A DNA stretch of 64,000 nucleotides, from assembly GCA_016931515.1 (NCBI GenBank), contig JAFGEQ010000002.1, forward strand, positions 62,001-126,000. The letters run 5' to 3'. Source of the DNA: a candidate division CSSED10-310 bacterium (lineage in GTDB: Bacteria > CSSED10-310). Below the pieces are notes generated by a model, which ran no database searches, was not told the origin of the DNA, and saw only the letters and a program-made list of their open reading frames with translations. The first letter of the stretch is position 1. Each line of letters opens with the position of its first letter. The translations under genes were made by a program, and so were the position numbers. This document shows, in pieces, positions 43,975 to 52,987 of this stretch.

Positions 43975-45672
43975 TTAACGTCTGCGAACCAGGTAGGGAC
44001 CGGCAATCAGAGCATCGAGATGACTGGCTTCGAACGCTTTCAGCGCATCACCCGGTGTCATGACAATGGGTTCTTCGTGCATATTGAAACTGGTGTTGAC
44101 GAGCGTCGGAATGCCCGTGAGCCGGTGATAAGCCTCCAAAATAGCGTAGTATTCCGGATTATCCTGACTTCGAATTACCTGGGGTCTCGCAGTGCCATCC
44201 ACGTGAACGACGGCAGGTGCTTCCTGTTTCATCGATTCGGAACATCGGAACGTGATAGTCATAAACCGGGCTGTTCGTTCAGCTCCGGAATACCCGAAGT
44301 AGCGGTCTTCCGCGAATGGAGCCAATGTAACGGGTGCGAATGGCATGAATTCCGTCCGTTTCAGTTGTTTATTGAGCCAATCATTTACGGAGGGATCACC
44401 GCAGTGATAAAGGATGGATCGATTCCCCAGCGCTCGGGGACCGAACTCCATTGGACCGTTGAAACGTGCGATAACCTTTCCCTGCGCCAAGAGTTCCGCA
44501 GCGATCCGTGGCAAATCGGATGGAGTTTCATATGCATAACCGCACTGATCCAGTGTTAACCGGATTGTATCAGCCGGATAAGCGGTTCCAAAGTACATTG
44601 TGTCCGGTATGCTCAGATTTTGTTTTACCGGATACGATTCCAGGCATGCCCCCAGAGAAAGGCCGCAATCCGTCATAGCCGGCATTACGAATGTATTTCG
44701 GAAACCCAATTCCTGAACGCGTCGATTGACCGACACGTTGGCGAACACGCCTCCCGCAAGACAGATATTATCAGATTGAATGTCCCGGATATTATCCATG
44801 ATTAACTGGATTACTTTTCGTTCCGTTAAAAACTGGATGGCAAAAGCGATAGTCTCACGTGCATACGAACCGAATACCCTATTTCTGTCGTCCTGCAGCT
44901 TTTCGATTCCTGCCTGCTCGATAACCTGATAGGCCTCGGAGGAATCCAGAACGCCAATTCCGGAGGAACGCCATGCTTTTTCAAGATATTCCTGTAAAGT
45001 ATCAATGCAGGATTGATCATGCCGGCCATATGCAGCGAGACCTGTAATTTTTCCCGGGTGCCTGAGCGGATGAAAACCCAGCATGGCTGTCACCTTTTCG
45101 TAGTCACGACCGACCGTTACGTCATTATGAAAATAGCTTTTGACTTGCTTGATACCCGTCGTCCGGTCAGCCCGATAAAAACAACATGAGAATCCATCAC
45201 CCTCGCCGTCCAGCGTCATGATCCAGCTTTGATCAAAACCGCTGTGATAGAATGCTCCGGCAGCATGTGCTCGATGATGCTCAATGTTGATAACGGGCCA
45301 CTCCGGATCAATTCCACCCGCTGACACCTGTGCTTCCAGCGCTCGCCCGGCGAATAGTTTTTTGCAGCCATTTCTGAGCCATATTCCAAAACGTGGAGCT
45401 GCTCTGCCATTGAGAAGGGATCCCACGAAAAAATGCAATTCGCGAATGATTTTGGATCTCATTTTCATTCTGGGTGTAGCCAGGCATGAAATATTTTCCC
45501 TGTAAAGTTTCAAGGCATATGCCAGGGATAAAGCTGGAAATCCGGCGAACATTTTCTGCCGGTTGAATCGTTCTTCACCGGCGGCAAACAGGACCTGACC
45601 GTTCCGATCCAGGACAGTCACATTGCAATCATGGCCGGTATGAATGCCCAGGATAAGATCCTTATCAGTCAT
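43975..45672 (-). CDS. Carbamoyltransferase (NodU/CmcH/TobZ family)
   Basis: A 565-aa enzyme that transfers a carbamoyl group from carbamoyl phosphate, through a carbamoyl-adenylate, to a sugar or other hydroxyl. The N-terminal ASKHA-type domain begins GIHTGHDCNVTVL and has the HHRAHAAGAFYHSGF metal/catalytic block and TLDGEGDG. The C-terminal YrdC-like part contains RFNGPMEFGPRALGNRSIL and NTSFNMHEEPIV, which are family hallmarks. ATG at 45672 overlaps the nucleotidyltransferase stop (ATGA); a farther start at 45738 would overlap by 70 bases. In this operon (GT2, nucleotidyltransferase) the likely product is a carbamoylated glycan sugar. Confidence 0.92.
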   Translation of the reverse strand: MTDKDLILGIHTGHDCNVTVLDRNGQVLFAAGEERFNRQKMFAGFPALSLAYALKLYRENISCLATPRMKMRSKIIRELHFFVGSLLNGRAAPRFGIWLRNGCKKLFAGRALEAQVSAGGIDPEWPVINIEHHRAHAAGAFYHSGFDQSWIMTLDGEGDGFSCCFYRADRTTGIKQVKSYFHNDVTVGRDYEKVTAMLGFHPLRHPGKITGLAAYGRHDQSCIDTLQEYLEKAWRSSGIGVLDSSEAYQVIEQAGIEKLQDDRNRVFGSYARETIAFAIQFLTERKVIQLIMDNIRDIQSDNICLAGGVFANVSVNRRVQELGFRNTFVMPAMTDCGLSLGACLESYPVKQNLSIPDTMYFGTAYPADTIRLTLDQCGYAYETPSDLPRIAAELLAQGKVIARFNGPMEFGPRALGNRSILYHCGDPSVNDWLNKQLKRTEFMPFAPVTLAPFAEDRYFGYSGAERTARFMTITFRCSESMKQEAPAVVHVDGTARPQVIRSQDNPEYYAILEAYHRLTGIPTLVNTSFNMHEEPIVMTPGDALKAFEASHLDALIAGPYLVRRR

Positions 45673-46655
45673 TCCATGTCTCCGGATCGAAGATGATCGG
45701 TACAATTGATGGAGGTTTCCGAGGTAACTATCTGCCATTCGATATCGTGTTTGCTTGAAATTTTCGTTCCCGGCATAAGCAATGAGTTCGAGATATTTAT
45801 TGGAGAAGCAATTTCAACACCGGGACCGATAACACTGTTGACAATGTGCGCATCCGGATTAACTATCGCATCTGATGAAATCAGTTTATCCAGTTTTTGG
45901 CTATTGAGAAGTTTCAGATTGCATCTCAGCAGGTCGGACGGGACGGTCACGTTCATATCCCAAGCCACTGTTTCCTCAGGATAAACCCTATATCCGTCAT
46001 CCAGCATAATTTGTATGGCAGTTGTGATTTCGTATTCATCTCTCATTGCTGTCCTAGGCGTCCTGCGGATGGCGTCAAATATCGGCAGATCAAACAGATA
46101 AATTCCGCAGCCTTTCAGATTATCACTTATATAGCGAGGTTTTTCGACCACCCTTATGATCCGGCCATCATCGGAAAGAATCACAGAGAAGTTCCGGCGA
46201 ACCATTTCAATCTGTGGTTCATGCTTGACTGCAAGAACGGCACAGGCATTTTTTTCGTTAAACGTGCTGATCATTCGCTCCAATCTGTCAGGAACGAAGA
46301 AAATGTCACCAAGAAATAACAGAATCGGCCCATTCAGATCATCTTCCAGCTGGTATACAGCATGAGCGATTCCCAGGGGTTTTTCCTGGATCACATAACG
46401 GATATCGATTCCCAGATGCCGTCCGTTTCCAAACTCATCCATTATCAGGCGGCCCAGGTGACCGACCACGATATAGATAGTTCGTATTCCTACTGATTTC
46501 ATGTAATCGATCTGGTGAGCGATAACCGGCCGGTTGCAAACTGGTAGAAGAGGTTTCGGAACATCAAAACTGAGTGGTCGAATCCTGGCACCTGATCCGG
46601 CGGCCAAAATAACGCCGACGATTTCCCTGGTTCCATGGTCTCGATAGTTCTGCAT
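45669..46655 (-). CDS. Sugar-1-phosphate nucleotidyltransferase
   Basis: A 328-aa protein. Residues 10-245 have the nucleotidyltransferase fold with VILAAGSGARIRPLSFDVPKPLLPV (pyrophosphorylase signature), a GDIFF metal-binding stretch and VEKPRYISDN. The C-terminal 70 residues contain a few hexapeptide turns (AIVNPDAHIVNSVIGPGVEI), a short left-handed beta-helix. It would activate a sugar phosphate with NTP for the neighbouring glycosyltransferases. Base specificity (dTTP, UTP, GTP) is not evident. The start overlaps the GT2 stop (TAATG) and its stop overlaps the carbamoyltransferase start (ATGA). Confidence 0.85.
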   Translation of the reverse strand: MQNYRDHGTREIVGVILAAGSGARIRPLSFDVPKPLLPVCNRPVIAHQIDYMKSVGIRTIYIVVGHLGRLIMDEFGNGRHLGIDIRYVIQEKPLGIAHAVYQLEDDLNGPILLFLGDIFFVPDRLERMISTFNEKNACAVLAVKHEPQIEMVRRNFSVILSDDGRIIRVVEKPRYISDNLKGCGIYLFDLPIFDAIRRTPRTAMRDEYEITTAIQIMLDDGYRVYPEETVAWDMNVTVPSDLLRCNLKLLNSQKLDKLISSDAIVNPDAHIVNSVIGPGVEIASPINISNSLLMPGTKISSKHDIEWQIVTSETSINCTDHLRSGDME

Positions 46656-47371
46656 TACAAACTCCGTATCACACCCTGTTTATAAAGAGCGATTTTACGT
46701 TTCAAGTAGATGAGAAAAATCAACATCTGCCAAGCTGTGCGAAAAGGTGCAAGACTTGATCGGCCCCCTGAGCGGACGGCATGATTGACTGCGGTCTCGG
46801 TTACAATCAAACCCAATGCATGCGCTTTAAGTACGATTTCCGTAGGGAGTTGGAAACCACTCGCTTCAAACTGCATCTTCCTGATCACAGGACCATTCAG
46901 GAGTTTCAAGGCGCAGTTCGTATCCCGGTAAGAAACACCGAACATCAGCCGAATCAGTCGATTCATGATTCGATCTCCGATAACTTTTATCCATGCATCC
47001 TGCTTAGTCTTACGGTATCCGGACAGGACAACGGTCGATTCTGTGAAGCGAGGTAACATTTCTGATACATCACTTATATCGAACTGACCATCAGAATCTA
47101 TTGTGATCACAATATCTCCAGTTGACGCCCGTATGGCTCGAGCCAAAGCTGCACCATATCCCTGATTAGGATGGTTAGTCTCCACTTTTAATCCAGGATA
47201 TTCTGTCTGCAGTGCATACAATATGTCACCGGTCCGGTCTTTTGATCCATCGTTGGTGACAACAACTTCAACATCGCTCGTCAAGCCGCTGATCACGTCG
47301 AAACAGCGTCGAACCATTTTTTCTATATTCTGAGCTTCGTTATAAGCCGGCATCACGACTGACAAGCGCAT
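46655..47371 (-). CDS. Family-2 glycosyltransferase (dolichol-phosphate mannosyltransferase-like)
   Basis: A 238-aa GT-A enzyme. The N-terminal VVMPAYNEAQNIEKMV, VVTNDGSKDRTGDIL and the DSDGQFD metal motif (DxD) fit DPMS-type GT2 proteins, which attach a sugar to a polyprenyl phosphate. A hydrophobic C-terminal segment (WQMLIFLIYLKRK) may attach it to the membrane. It heads the operon with the nucleotidyltransferase and carbamoyltransferase (TAATG and ATGA junctions). It is divergent from the next GT2 gene with 143 bases between. Confidence 0.88.
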   Translation of the reverse strand: MRLSVVMPAYNEAQNIEKMVRRCFDVISGLTSDVEVVVTNDGSKDRTGDILYALQTEYPGLKVETNHPNQGYGAALARAIRASTGDIVITIDSDGQFDISDVSEMLPRFTESTVVLSGYRKTKQDAWIKVIGDRIMNRLIRLMFGVSYRDTNCALKLLNGPVIRKMQFEASGFQLPTEIVLKAHALGLIVTETAVNHAVRSGGRSSLAPFRTAWQMLIFLIYLKRKIALYKQGVIRSL

Positions 47372-47479
47372 ACACTATCCCCCGTTGCATATCCGGGTGC
47401 TCATGGTAATAACGCATCCTGATGCTGTCAACTCAAGAGCTGATCAAATTCCATCATTTAATGTACACCATGACCAGGT

Positions 47480-47508
47480 TTGACAGGTTGGATGAGAATG
47501 GATAATCT
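47480..47508 (+). promoter_or_regulatory. Possible sigma70-type promoter placed directly at the start codon of a GT2 gene
   Basis: TTGACA (47480-47485) stands 17 bases before TAATCT (47503-47508), or 15 before the better-looking GATAAT (47501-47506). The ATG at 47515 would then be within a few bases of the transcript start. No Shine-Dalgarno sequence precedes that ATG, which fits a leaderless message, but the -10 choice is ambiguous. Confidence 0.4.
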
Positions 47509-47514
47509 CCCGGC

Positions 47515-48231
47515 ATGAAATCGAGCAAGACGCTTCTAACAGTTATCATTCCGGTGCTCAATGAAGAGAAAACCATTGATACGATCCTGGATAGAGTCCT
47601 GGCTGTCAACATCGAAAAAGAGATTATTGTTGTCGATGACGGGTCAACGGATTCGACGCCGTACAAATTGAAAGCCAGAGAGAGTGATACTATCAGGATT
47701 TTGACCCATCCGGAAAATTTAGGAAAGGGATCCGCGATACATACTGCGTTAGCTGAGGTCAAGGGACGTTATGTCATCATCCAAGATGGTGATTTGGAAT
47801 ATGATCCCAACGATTACATCCGACTGATGGATGTGATGCTCGCCAAAAGCGCACGAGCTGTTTTCGGAAGCCGTATCCTCGGGAAACAGCCCATGTCTTA
47901 TCTGCGATACTGGCTAGGTGGCCGAGGTATAACGTGGTTTACAAACCTGTTGTTCGCTACCAAAATTACTGACGAACCAACATGTTACAAGATGATTGAG
48001 ACCGATTTGCTTCGATCGCTGAACCTCGAGTGTCCGGGTTTTGAATTCTGTCCCGAAGTAACCGGGAAAATTTTAAAACAAGGTATTCCTATTTTCGAAA
48101 TACCCATCAATTACAATCCGCGGTCTTTGGAAGAGGGGAAAAAAATACGCTGGGTTGATGGATTCATCGCTTTGTGGACCCTCGTTAAAATCAGGGTATG
48201 GGGTCGTTCCTATCTAACAAAGCATCACTGA
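47515..48231 (+). CDS. Family-2 glycosyltransferase (polyprenyl-phosphate sugar synthase-like)
   Basis: A 238-aa GT-A enzyme with VIIPVLNEEKTIDTILDRV, VVDDGSTDSTPYKL, NLGKGSAIHTALAEVKGRYVIIQDGDLEYDP (the DxD metal site) and GFEFCPEVTGKIL. This matches DPM1/GtrB-like enzymes. It may load a sugar onto a lipid carrier for the YfhO-like or other membrane transferases. It ends in a 41-base overlap with the convergent MobA-like gene. A second, paralogous GT2 is divergent at 46.7-47.4 kb; they share length and fold but differ in wording. Confidence 0.9.
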   Translation: MKSSKTLLTVIIPVLNEEKTIDTILDRVLAVNIEKEIIVVDDGSTDSTPYKLKARESDTIRILTHPENLGKGSAIHTALAEVKGRYVIIQDGDLEYDPNDYIRLMDVMLAKSARAVFGSRILGKQPMSYLRYWLGGRGITWFTNLLFATKITDEPTCYKMIETDLLRSLNLECPGFEFCPEVTGKILKQGIPIFEIPINYNPRSLEEGKKIRWVDGFIALWTLVKIRVWGRSYLTKHH

Positions 48232-49564
48232 AAATACCGATCGTTCGTCCGTTGTCCGGCATGCGATCCCCGACTTTTTCGACGAGTTCATCCTGAACCG
48301 TTTTCCAATAGTCGAAATTCTCTGACAATTTCTCAAAGTCGGCCTCCGTGTCGACATCAAGCGAAACACCACTGTAAGGTGACTCAACAAGTTTGAGGTT
48401 TGTCATAAATAAGCGGCTCAGGAGTTCTTCAAACTCGGTGGTTCTCAAATGCCGTCTAATCCTATCACCGGCACTCACATATCCATATCGGCGAAGCATT
48501 GCAACAAGGTGAAGCAGTAATCCCATTCGCAATGTTTGAAAACGACTGCTTAAACGCAACAGTTTCCCAAAAAGTGCGATAATATTACGCCACTCCGTCA
48601 TCTTTCGAATTCCGAAACTTTCCTGGATCAATTCCTTGTTTCCGACTCTATTCGGCCGGACCAGCAACATGTTGCAAGCCCGAATATGTGCTTCCCGGAG
48701 AGAAAGATAGGGTCTTAAAATGCCCGGTTTTTTATTCTTGCCATAATAAAAAAACCTCAGCATTTCCAATGACGCTGTGCTCACAATAAAATCGCCGGAA
48801 AGCCGTTCACAGCGATTGAGAAAATCAGCTATGGCGGGACCTGAAATCAGTGGGACATCGCTTCCTGTAATAAAAATGGGCTTTTTAAATCGTCTCTCCC
48901 ATTCCGCGAAATAATCAAAAAGAAATTGTTCCCGAAATCTTATCCCGGAAGGAGTTTCCTGAAGAATATGCCCATCTGTCAACAATGTCTCGACACCCAT
49001 CTTGCCCATAAACCATTCCTGTCGTTCAAAACGGTGTCTAAACTCATCGAAGCGGCGTTCCATTGCTGCCACGACCGAACCCTTCTCAAGTGCTGAACGT
49101 TGATGACGGATCATCTGACCGGCAACGGCGCTATAGACTGAAACGATGATATTAAGATGAGCTTTTTTCTTGATTGGAAAGTGCCCTCCCAGAAGTAATG
49201 TTTCAATTCGCCGATTGACCGGGAGATTGTTGCCATCGGGAAATGTCGCCAGAAATCCATTCCAGACATTCTCAAGAATCCGGCTGCGCTGCTGAACAAT
49301 CATCAGCCGATTCGGGTATTGCGCGAGGAGAAGGTGCAGGGCTGATTCCAGTGCATTTCTTGGACCTACCACGACGATCCTGTTCAATCTGTCGCTTTCC
49401 AGACAGGCAGTTGTGACATAAGCGATCAACGGTTTGCCCATCAACTGCAGGAAGGCTTTATTCTGACCTTTAATCAATCGCTTGGGATTTCGATGGGATC
49501 CGGCCAGAATCACCGCATCTACTTTTTCATCCGCACGCCATCTTTCATCCTTCTCAAGTTTCAT
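48191..49564 (-). CDS. MobA-like nucleotidyltransferase with a large insertion
   Basis: A 457-aa protein. The N-terminal VILAGSHRNPKRLIKGQNKAFLQLMGKPLIAYV resembles the MobA/NTP_transf_3 signature with a modified loop, and FITGSDVPLISGPAIADFL supplies the Asp motif later. Between them about 140 residues of basic helical sequence are inserted (about 90-220), more than in MobA or IspD relatives. The C-terminal 180 residues end in SGVSLDVDTEADFEKL, the usual closing turn of this family (DIDTPEDL type). Substrate unknown. ATG at 49564 is used; GTG at 49573 is an alternative. It starts 9 bases after the Pcp-FolC stop, so they form one unit. Confidence 0.7.
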   Translation of the reverse strand: MKLEKDERWRADEKVDAVILAGSHRNPKRLIKGQNKAFLQLMGKPLIAYVTTACLESDRLNRIVVVGPRNALESALHLLLAQYPNRLMIVQQRSRILENVWNGFLATFPDGNNLPVNRRIETLLLGGHFPIKKKAHLNIIVSVYSAVAGQMIRHQRSALEKGSVVAAMERRFDEFRHRFERQEWFMGKMGVETLLTDGHILQETPSGIRFREQFLFDYFAEWERRFKKPIFITGSDVPLISGPAIADFLNRCERLSGDFIVSTASLEMLRFFYYGKNKKPGILRPYLSLREAHIRACNMLLVRPNRVGNKELIQESFGIRKMTEWRNIIALFGKLLRLSSRFQTLRMGLLLHLVAMLRRYGYVSAGDRIRRHLRTTEFEELLSRLFMTNLKLVESPYSGVSLDVDTEADFEKLSENFDYWKTVQDELVEKVGDRMPDNGRTIGIFSDALLDRNDPIP

Positions 49565-49573
49565 CCGAAACAC

Positions 49574-51556
49574 CTAATAAATATCAAGGCACGACTCTGA
49601 CATTCCAATCTTTTCCATCCATTCACCAGCCAGAAACAGCGACCCTGTGACGAGAACGATGTCATCCGGCATTATACATTGTTTTAAACGATTAACAGCA
49701 TCAAACACATCCATTGCTTCAAAAATCTGTGCGAACTTCGAACGAGCCAGGTGTGTGAGTTGGTCAGTTGGGAGCGCACGGCTGTTCGGGAATGACGTCA
49801 TGACAATCCGTGATGTATAGCGGGATAAAATCCGGAGCATTCCCTTCGCATTCTTATTAGCGGAACATCCAAAGATGGTGATCAGTGGGATTCCGGGATA
49901 GAGCAGCCGAATACTCTCCATCAATGCCTGAATGGCCCTGGGATTATGAGCTCCATCAATGATCAGGTTTTTTCCAGGCATTCCATCAGGAATTCGGGAG
50001 GGAGGGATAACCGAGAATCTTCCCGGCCATGTTGTCTGAGCCAATCCTTTCAGCAGAGAATCATTATCCAGTGTGATGAGTTTTTTTTCTGCCAGGTGCT
50101 GGATGACTGCGAGTGCCAGGCGACAATTTTCGAATTGAAACCTGCCCGGAAGGTGAATTCGCAGATTATGATACCAGCGCTTCGCTATCCTTGCGGAGAA
50201 AGCAGTGCCGCTTGATTCCATGCGAATATTTTTGAGTCTGATGCAGGATGATGCGTTGAAAGCGGGTGCCTTTACATTGCTCGCATACATGTTCAGGAAC
50301 CGTGTAACACTCTGGCGCTGCCGTCCAAGAATCACCGGTATATCGTTTTTTATTATACCGGCTTTTTCACTCGCAATTGCCATCAATGACTTTCCCAGGC
50401 TGTCCATATGATCCATGTCGATACGAGTAATAGCACACACATCCGGTTTGACCACGTTGGTGCAATCCAGGCGCCCGCCCATTCCTGTTTCAAGAACACT
50501 CCAGTCAGTACGCATCCGATCAAAGTATTGGAAAGCCATCGATGTTAACATTTCAAAAGTCGTTCGATACGCTCTCTCCAGCGACTGGGTACGCCCGGCA
50601 ATCCGATGCTGTTCATCCGCCAAGCGGATGAAATGCTTTTCTGAAATGGCTTTGCCATTAAAGCGGATCCGTTCGCGAAGATCCACGAGATGCGGTGATG
50701 TATAAAGTCCAATTCGTAGACCGTGCGCGGACAGGATCGATGCGATAAGAGCACTTACACAGCCTTTCCCCTTGGTTCCGGCAATATGGATGTATCGCCC
50801 CGATCTATGAGGATTGTTCTGATGACCCAAATAGCTCTCAAATCGATCAAGGCTGTAGTTCGTTTCGGTATAAGCCAGACCGGTTTTTCGTTCGTAGTTG
50901 ATAAACCCGTACAGGAACGTCCGGACATCATCCATCGAATGAATCTGTGACAGACTGTTTTGTGGGAAGTTTGTTTTTCTGCTGATTAATTTACCAATCG
51001 ACAACAAGACATTTTGAATCGAATCAAAATCCCACATCGGACTTACGGTCGGGATATGAACAAAGACAGCCGGGATCGATAATGGATTGACTATCCGAAG
51101 CACATGATAATACAGTGTGTTGCAAACGTAAGTGCCTGCAAAAAATGACGCTTTCACAGGTCGATCCGGAGTGGATACCTGTTCTGCCAGACGAACAACA
51201 TCTACGCTGGATTCGATGAGTTCCGGAGATCCTGACAGGACGGGTTCACCCTGTCCAATCCTGCCGATATTGTCGGGATGATCGGATTGTTGACGGTTAA
51301 GTGCCTGCTGCTCCAGGCACACGGCATCGACGCGTGCATTCAGCCCGCACATAATGATCGCATCGAAACGATTCCAGTCAGAAAATGAATTGCAAAAGTT
51401 GAGACATCCCGAGTAACTCACCGGAAGAACCATGCCCATGATACGAAAACCGGAATGATTTGTTGCACTCATTCGCCTGATGACGCACTCAGAAGGATTC
51501 GGATGATGCTTTTGAAATGACTCGAAACCGGTCAGAAGTAGTTGAATTGGTTTCAT
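49574..51556 (-). CDS. folC: Fusion of pyroglutamyl peptidase-like domain and folylpolyglutamate/dihydrofolate synthase
   Basis: A single 660-aa frame. Residues 1-172 follow peptidase family C15 (pyroglutamyl peptidase I): LTGFESF...NPSECV, then GLNARVDAVCLEQQALN, AGTYVCNTLYYHVL and FVHIPT. The catalytic triad is present at Glu82, Cys145 and His167, nearly the positions known in the Bacillus enzyme. Residues about 210-660 are FolC: HIAGTKGKGCVSA (ATP loop, 258-270), YTSPHLVDLRERIRFNG, LETGMGGRLDCTNV and ITRIDMDHMDSLGKS. FolC adds glutamates to folate, or joins dihydropteroate and glutamate. I know of no standard protein with this pairing. The 75-base gap upstream holds nothing recognised. Confidence 0.9.
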   Translation of the reverse strand: MKPIQLLLTGFESFQKHHPNPSECVIRRMSATNHSGFRIMGMVLPVSYSGCLNFCNSFSDWNRFDAIIMCGLNARVDAVCLEQQALNRQQSDHPDNIGRIGQGEPVLSGSPELIESSVDVVRLAEQVSTPDRPVKASFFAGTYVCNTLYYHVLRIVNPLSIPAVFVHIPTVSPMWDFDSIQNVLLSIGKLISRKTNFPQNSLSQIHSMDDVRTFLYGFINYERKTGLAYTETNYSLDRFESYLGHQNNPHRSGRYIHIAGTKGKGCVSALIASILSAHGLRIGLYTSPHLVDLRERIRFNGKAISEKHFIRLADEQHRIAGRTQSLERAYRTTFEMLTSMAFQYFDRMRTDWSVLETGMGGRLDCTNVVKPDVCAITRIDMDHMDSLGKSLMAIASEKAGIIKNDIPVILGRQRQSVTRFLNMYASNVKAPAFNASSCIRLKNIRMESSGTAFSARIAKRWYHNLRIHLPGRFQFENCRLALAVIQHLAEKKLITLDNDSLLKGLAQTTWPGRFSVIPPSRIPDGMPGKNLIIDGAHNPRAIQALMESIRLLYPGIPLITIFGCSANKNAKGMLRILSRYTSRIVMTSFPNSRALPTDQLTHLARSKFAQIFEAMDVFDAVNRLKQCIMPDDIVLVTGSLFLAGEWMEKIGMSESCLDIY

Positions 51557-51631
51557 AGTAGTGGGTTTCTCCGGTTCCCTTATCGTCGCCGATTGTTATT
51601 CAGGCAGACTATATCTCATCGCAGTGGACTA

Positions 51632-52987
51632 TCATGCTTTTTTATCCGATCGGCGGAGATACTCCCAGAGAGTTGATTTTGGGATATTCAGCCGGCGCGC
51701 CGCTTCCCGAATATTGCCTCCGGCTCGTTCCATCGCGTGATTGAACACTCGGTCACGAATTTCGTCCCATGTCAATCCAGAATCGAGTTCAATAGCGTGT
51801 CCTTCAGTTCCGGATCGGGTATGTGTTATCGACATTAAATCTATCGGACAGCCCATTATCATTCGGTTGATCAATGCATTTTCGAGTTGTCGAACATTAC
51901 CCGGCCAATCGTAGGTGATCCATTGATTCAATTCCTTTGTATCATGCGGGATCGCACCTGTTCCCCCATGGCGATGATAAAGGTGCGCCAGCAGAGCAGG
52001 TATATCCTCCCGTCTCTCTCTCAGAGGAGGTATCTGTAGTTTAACCGTTGACAGACGATAAAAAAGATCCTCCCGAAAATGTCCTCCCGCCATGCTTTTT
52101 CCTGGATCTTTGTTGGATGCAGCCAAAACGATAACGTCAACGGGAATTTCCTGACCGGACCCAACCGGAGTAACCACTCGCTCCTGTAACAATCTCAAGA
52201 GCATGGGTTGAACTTGATGTGGCAGCTCCAAAACTTCATCCAGAAAGATTATCCCTTTATCAGCGACTGAGAATTTTCCTTTTCGAGGTTCCACGCCTGT
52301 TGCGACTCCCTTGCTGACACCCATTAATTCACTGGCTGCGAGTTCCGGTGTCAAAAGGCCGCAATTCAATGCAACGAAAGGTGCTGAATTTCGTTTTGAC
52401 CATCGGTGCAACTGGCGCGCAACAACTTCTTTTCCACAGCCGGTTTCACCGGTGATGAATACCGCAGCAGCCAGATCCATTTTCGCAATTTTTCTGACCC
52501 TTTCCCAGAAGTCCATCATCACAGGTGAATCACCCATTACCGGTTCCGGACATCCATGGTCGCGGGAAGTCAGCAGTGCCAGATCTGATATATTTTCGCG
52601 GAGTTTTTTTACTGCGAGATTTCTCTCAATGGCATTAATCAGTAAGTTTTTTCGAATGGGTTTTCTAAGGAATTCGAGGGGTTTTTGACGAAAAGCAGCA
52701 ACTGCAAGGTCGATCTCTTCAGTTTGTGAGCAGACAATAACACCGGCATCCGGATCAAGAAGCCGCAGTTTTTTTATCAGAGCAATTCCATCCATACCCG
52801 GCATCATCAGATCAGTGATGTATAGGTCAAATGTTCCCTTACGCGCCGCTTTCAATGCTTCGTCACCAGATTCAGTGATTACAATCTCGTAGTTATCGCG
52901 GAGATAGGTCGCATACAGTTGACGTGCTGCGAGATGATCATCGACAACAAGAATCCGGGCATCAGATTTTTTTTCTTGGGAGTTCAA
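51632..52987 (-). CDS. NtrC-family response regulator with a damaged sigma54-contact loop
   Basis: A 451-aa regulator. The receiver domain (1-125) has VVDD, phospho-acceptor D59 in YITDLMMPGMDG and the conserved Lys of FLRKP. The AAA+ domain has Walker A GETGCGKE (180-187), Walker B GIIFLDE and the FREDLFYRLS sensor. The sigma54-contact loop GAFTGA reads GVATGV at residues 227-232, so the key Phe is Ala. A Fis HTH ends the protein (IREAARRLNIPKSTLWEYLRR). It is the partner of the FHA-histidine kinase, whose 3' end it overlaps by 26 bases. ATPase function looks intact, so it may work with a different polymerase target or act as a DNA-binding switch. Confidence 0.9.
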   Translation of the reverse strand: MNSQEKKSDARILVVDDHLAARQLYATYLRDNYEIVITESGDEALKAARKGTFDLYITDLMMPGMDGIALIKKLRLLDPDAGVIVCSQTEEIDLAVAAFRQKPLEFLRKPIRKNLLINAIERNLAVKKLRENISDLALLTSRDHGCPEPVMGDSPVMMDFWERVRKIAKMDLAAAVFITGETGCGKEVVARQLHRWSKRNSAPFVALNCGLLTPELAASELMGVSKGVATGVEPRKGKFSVADKGIIFLDEVLELPHQVQPMLLRLLQERVVTPVGSGQEIPVDVIVLAASNKDPGKSMAGGHFREDLFYRLSTVKLQIPPLRERREDIPALLAHLYHRHGGTGAIPHDTKELNQWITYDWPGNVRQLENALINRMIMGCPIDLMSITHTRSGTEGHAIELDSGLTWDEIRDRVFNHAMERAGGNIREAARRLNIPKSTLWEYLRRSDKKA

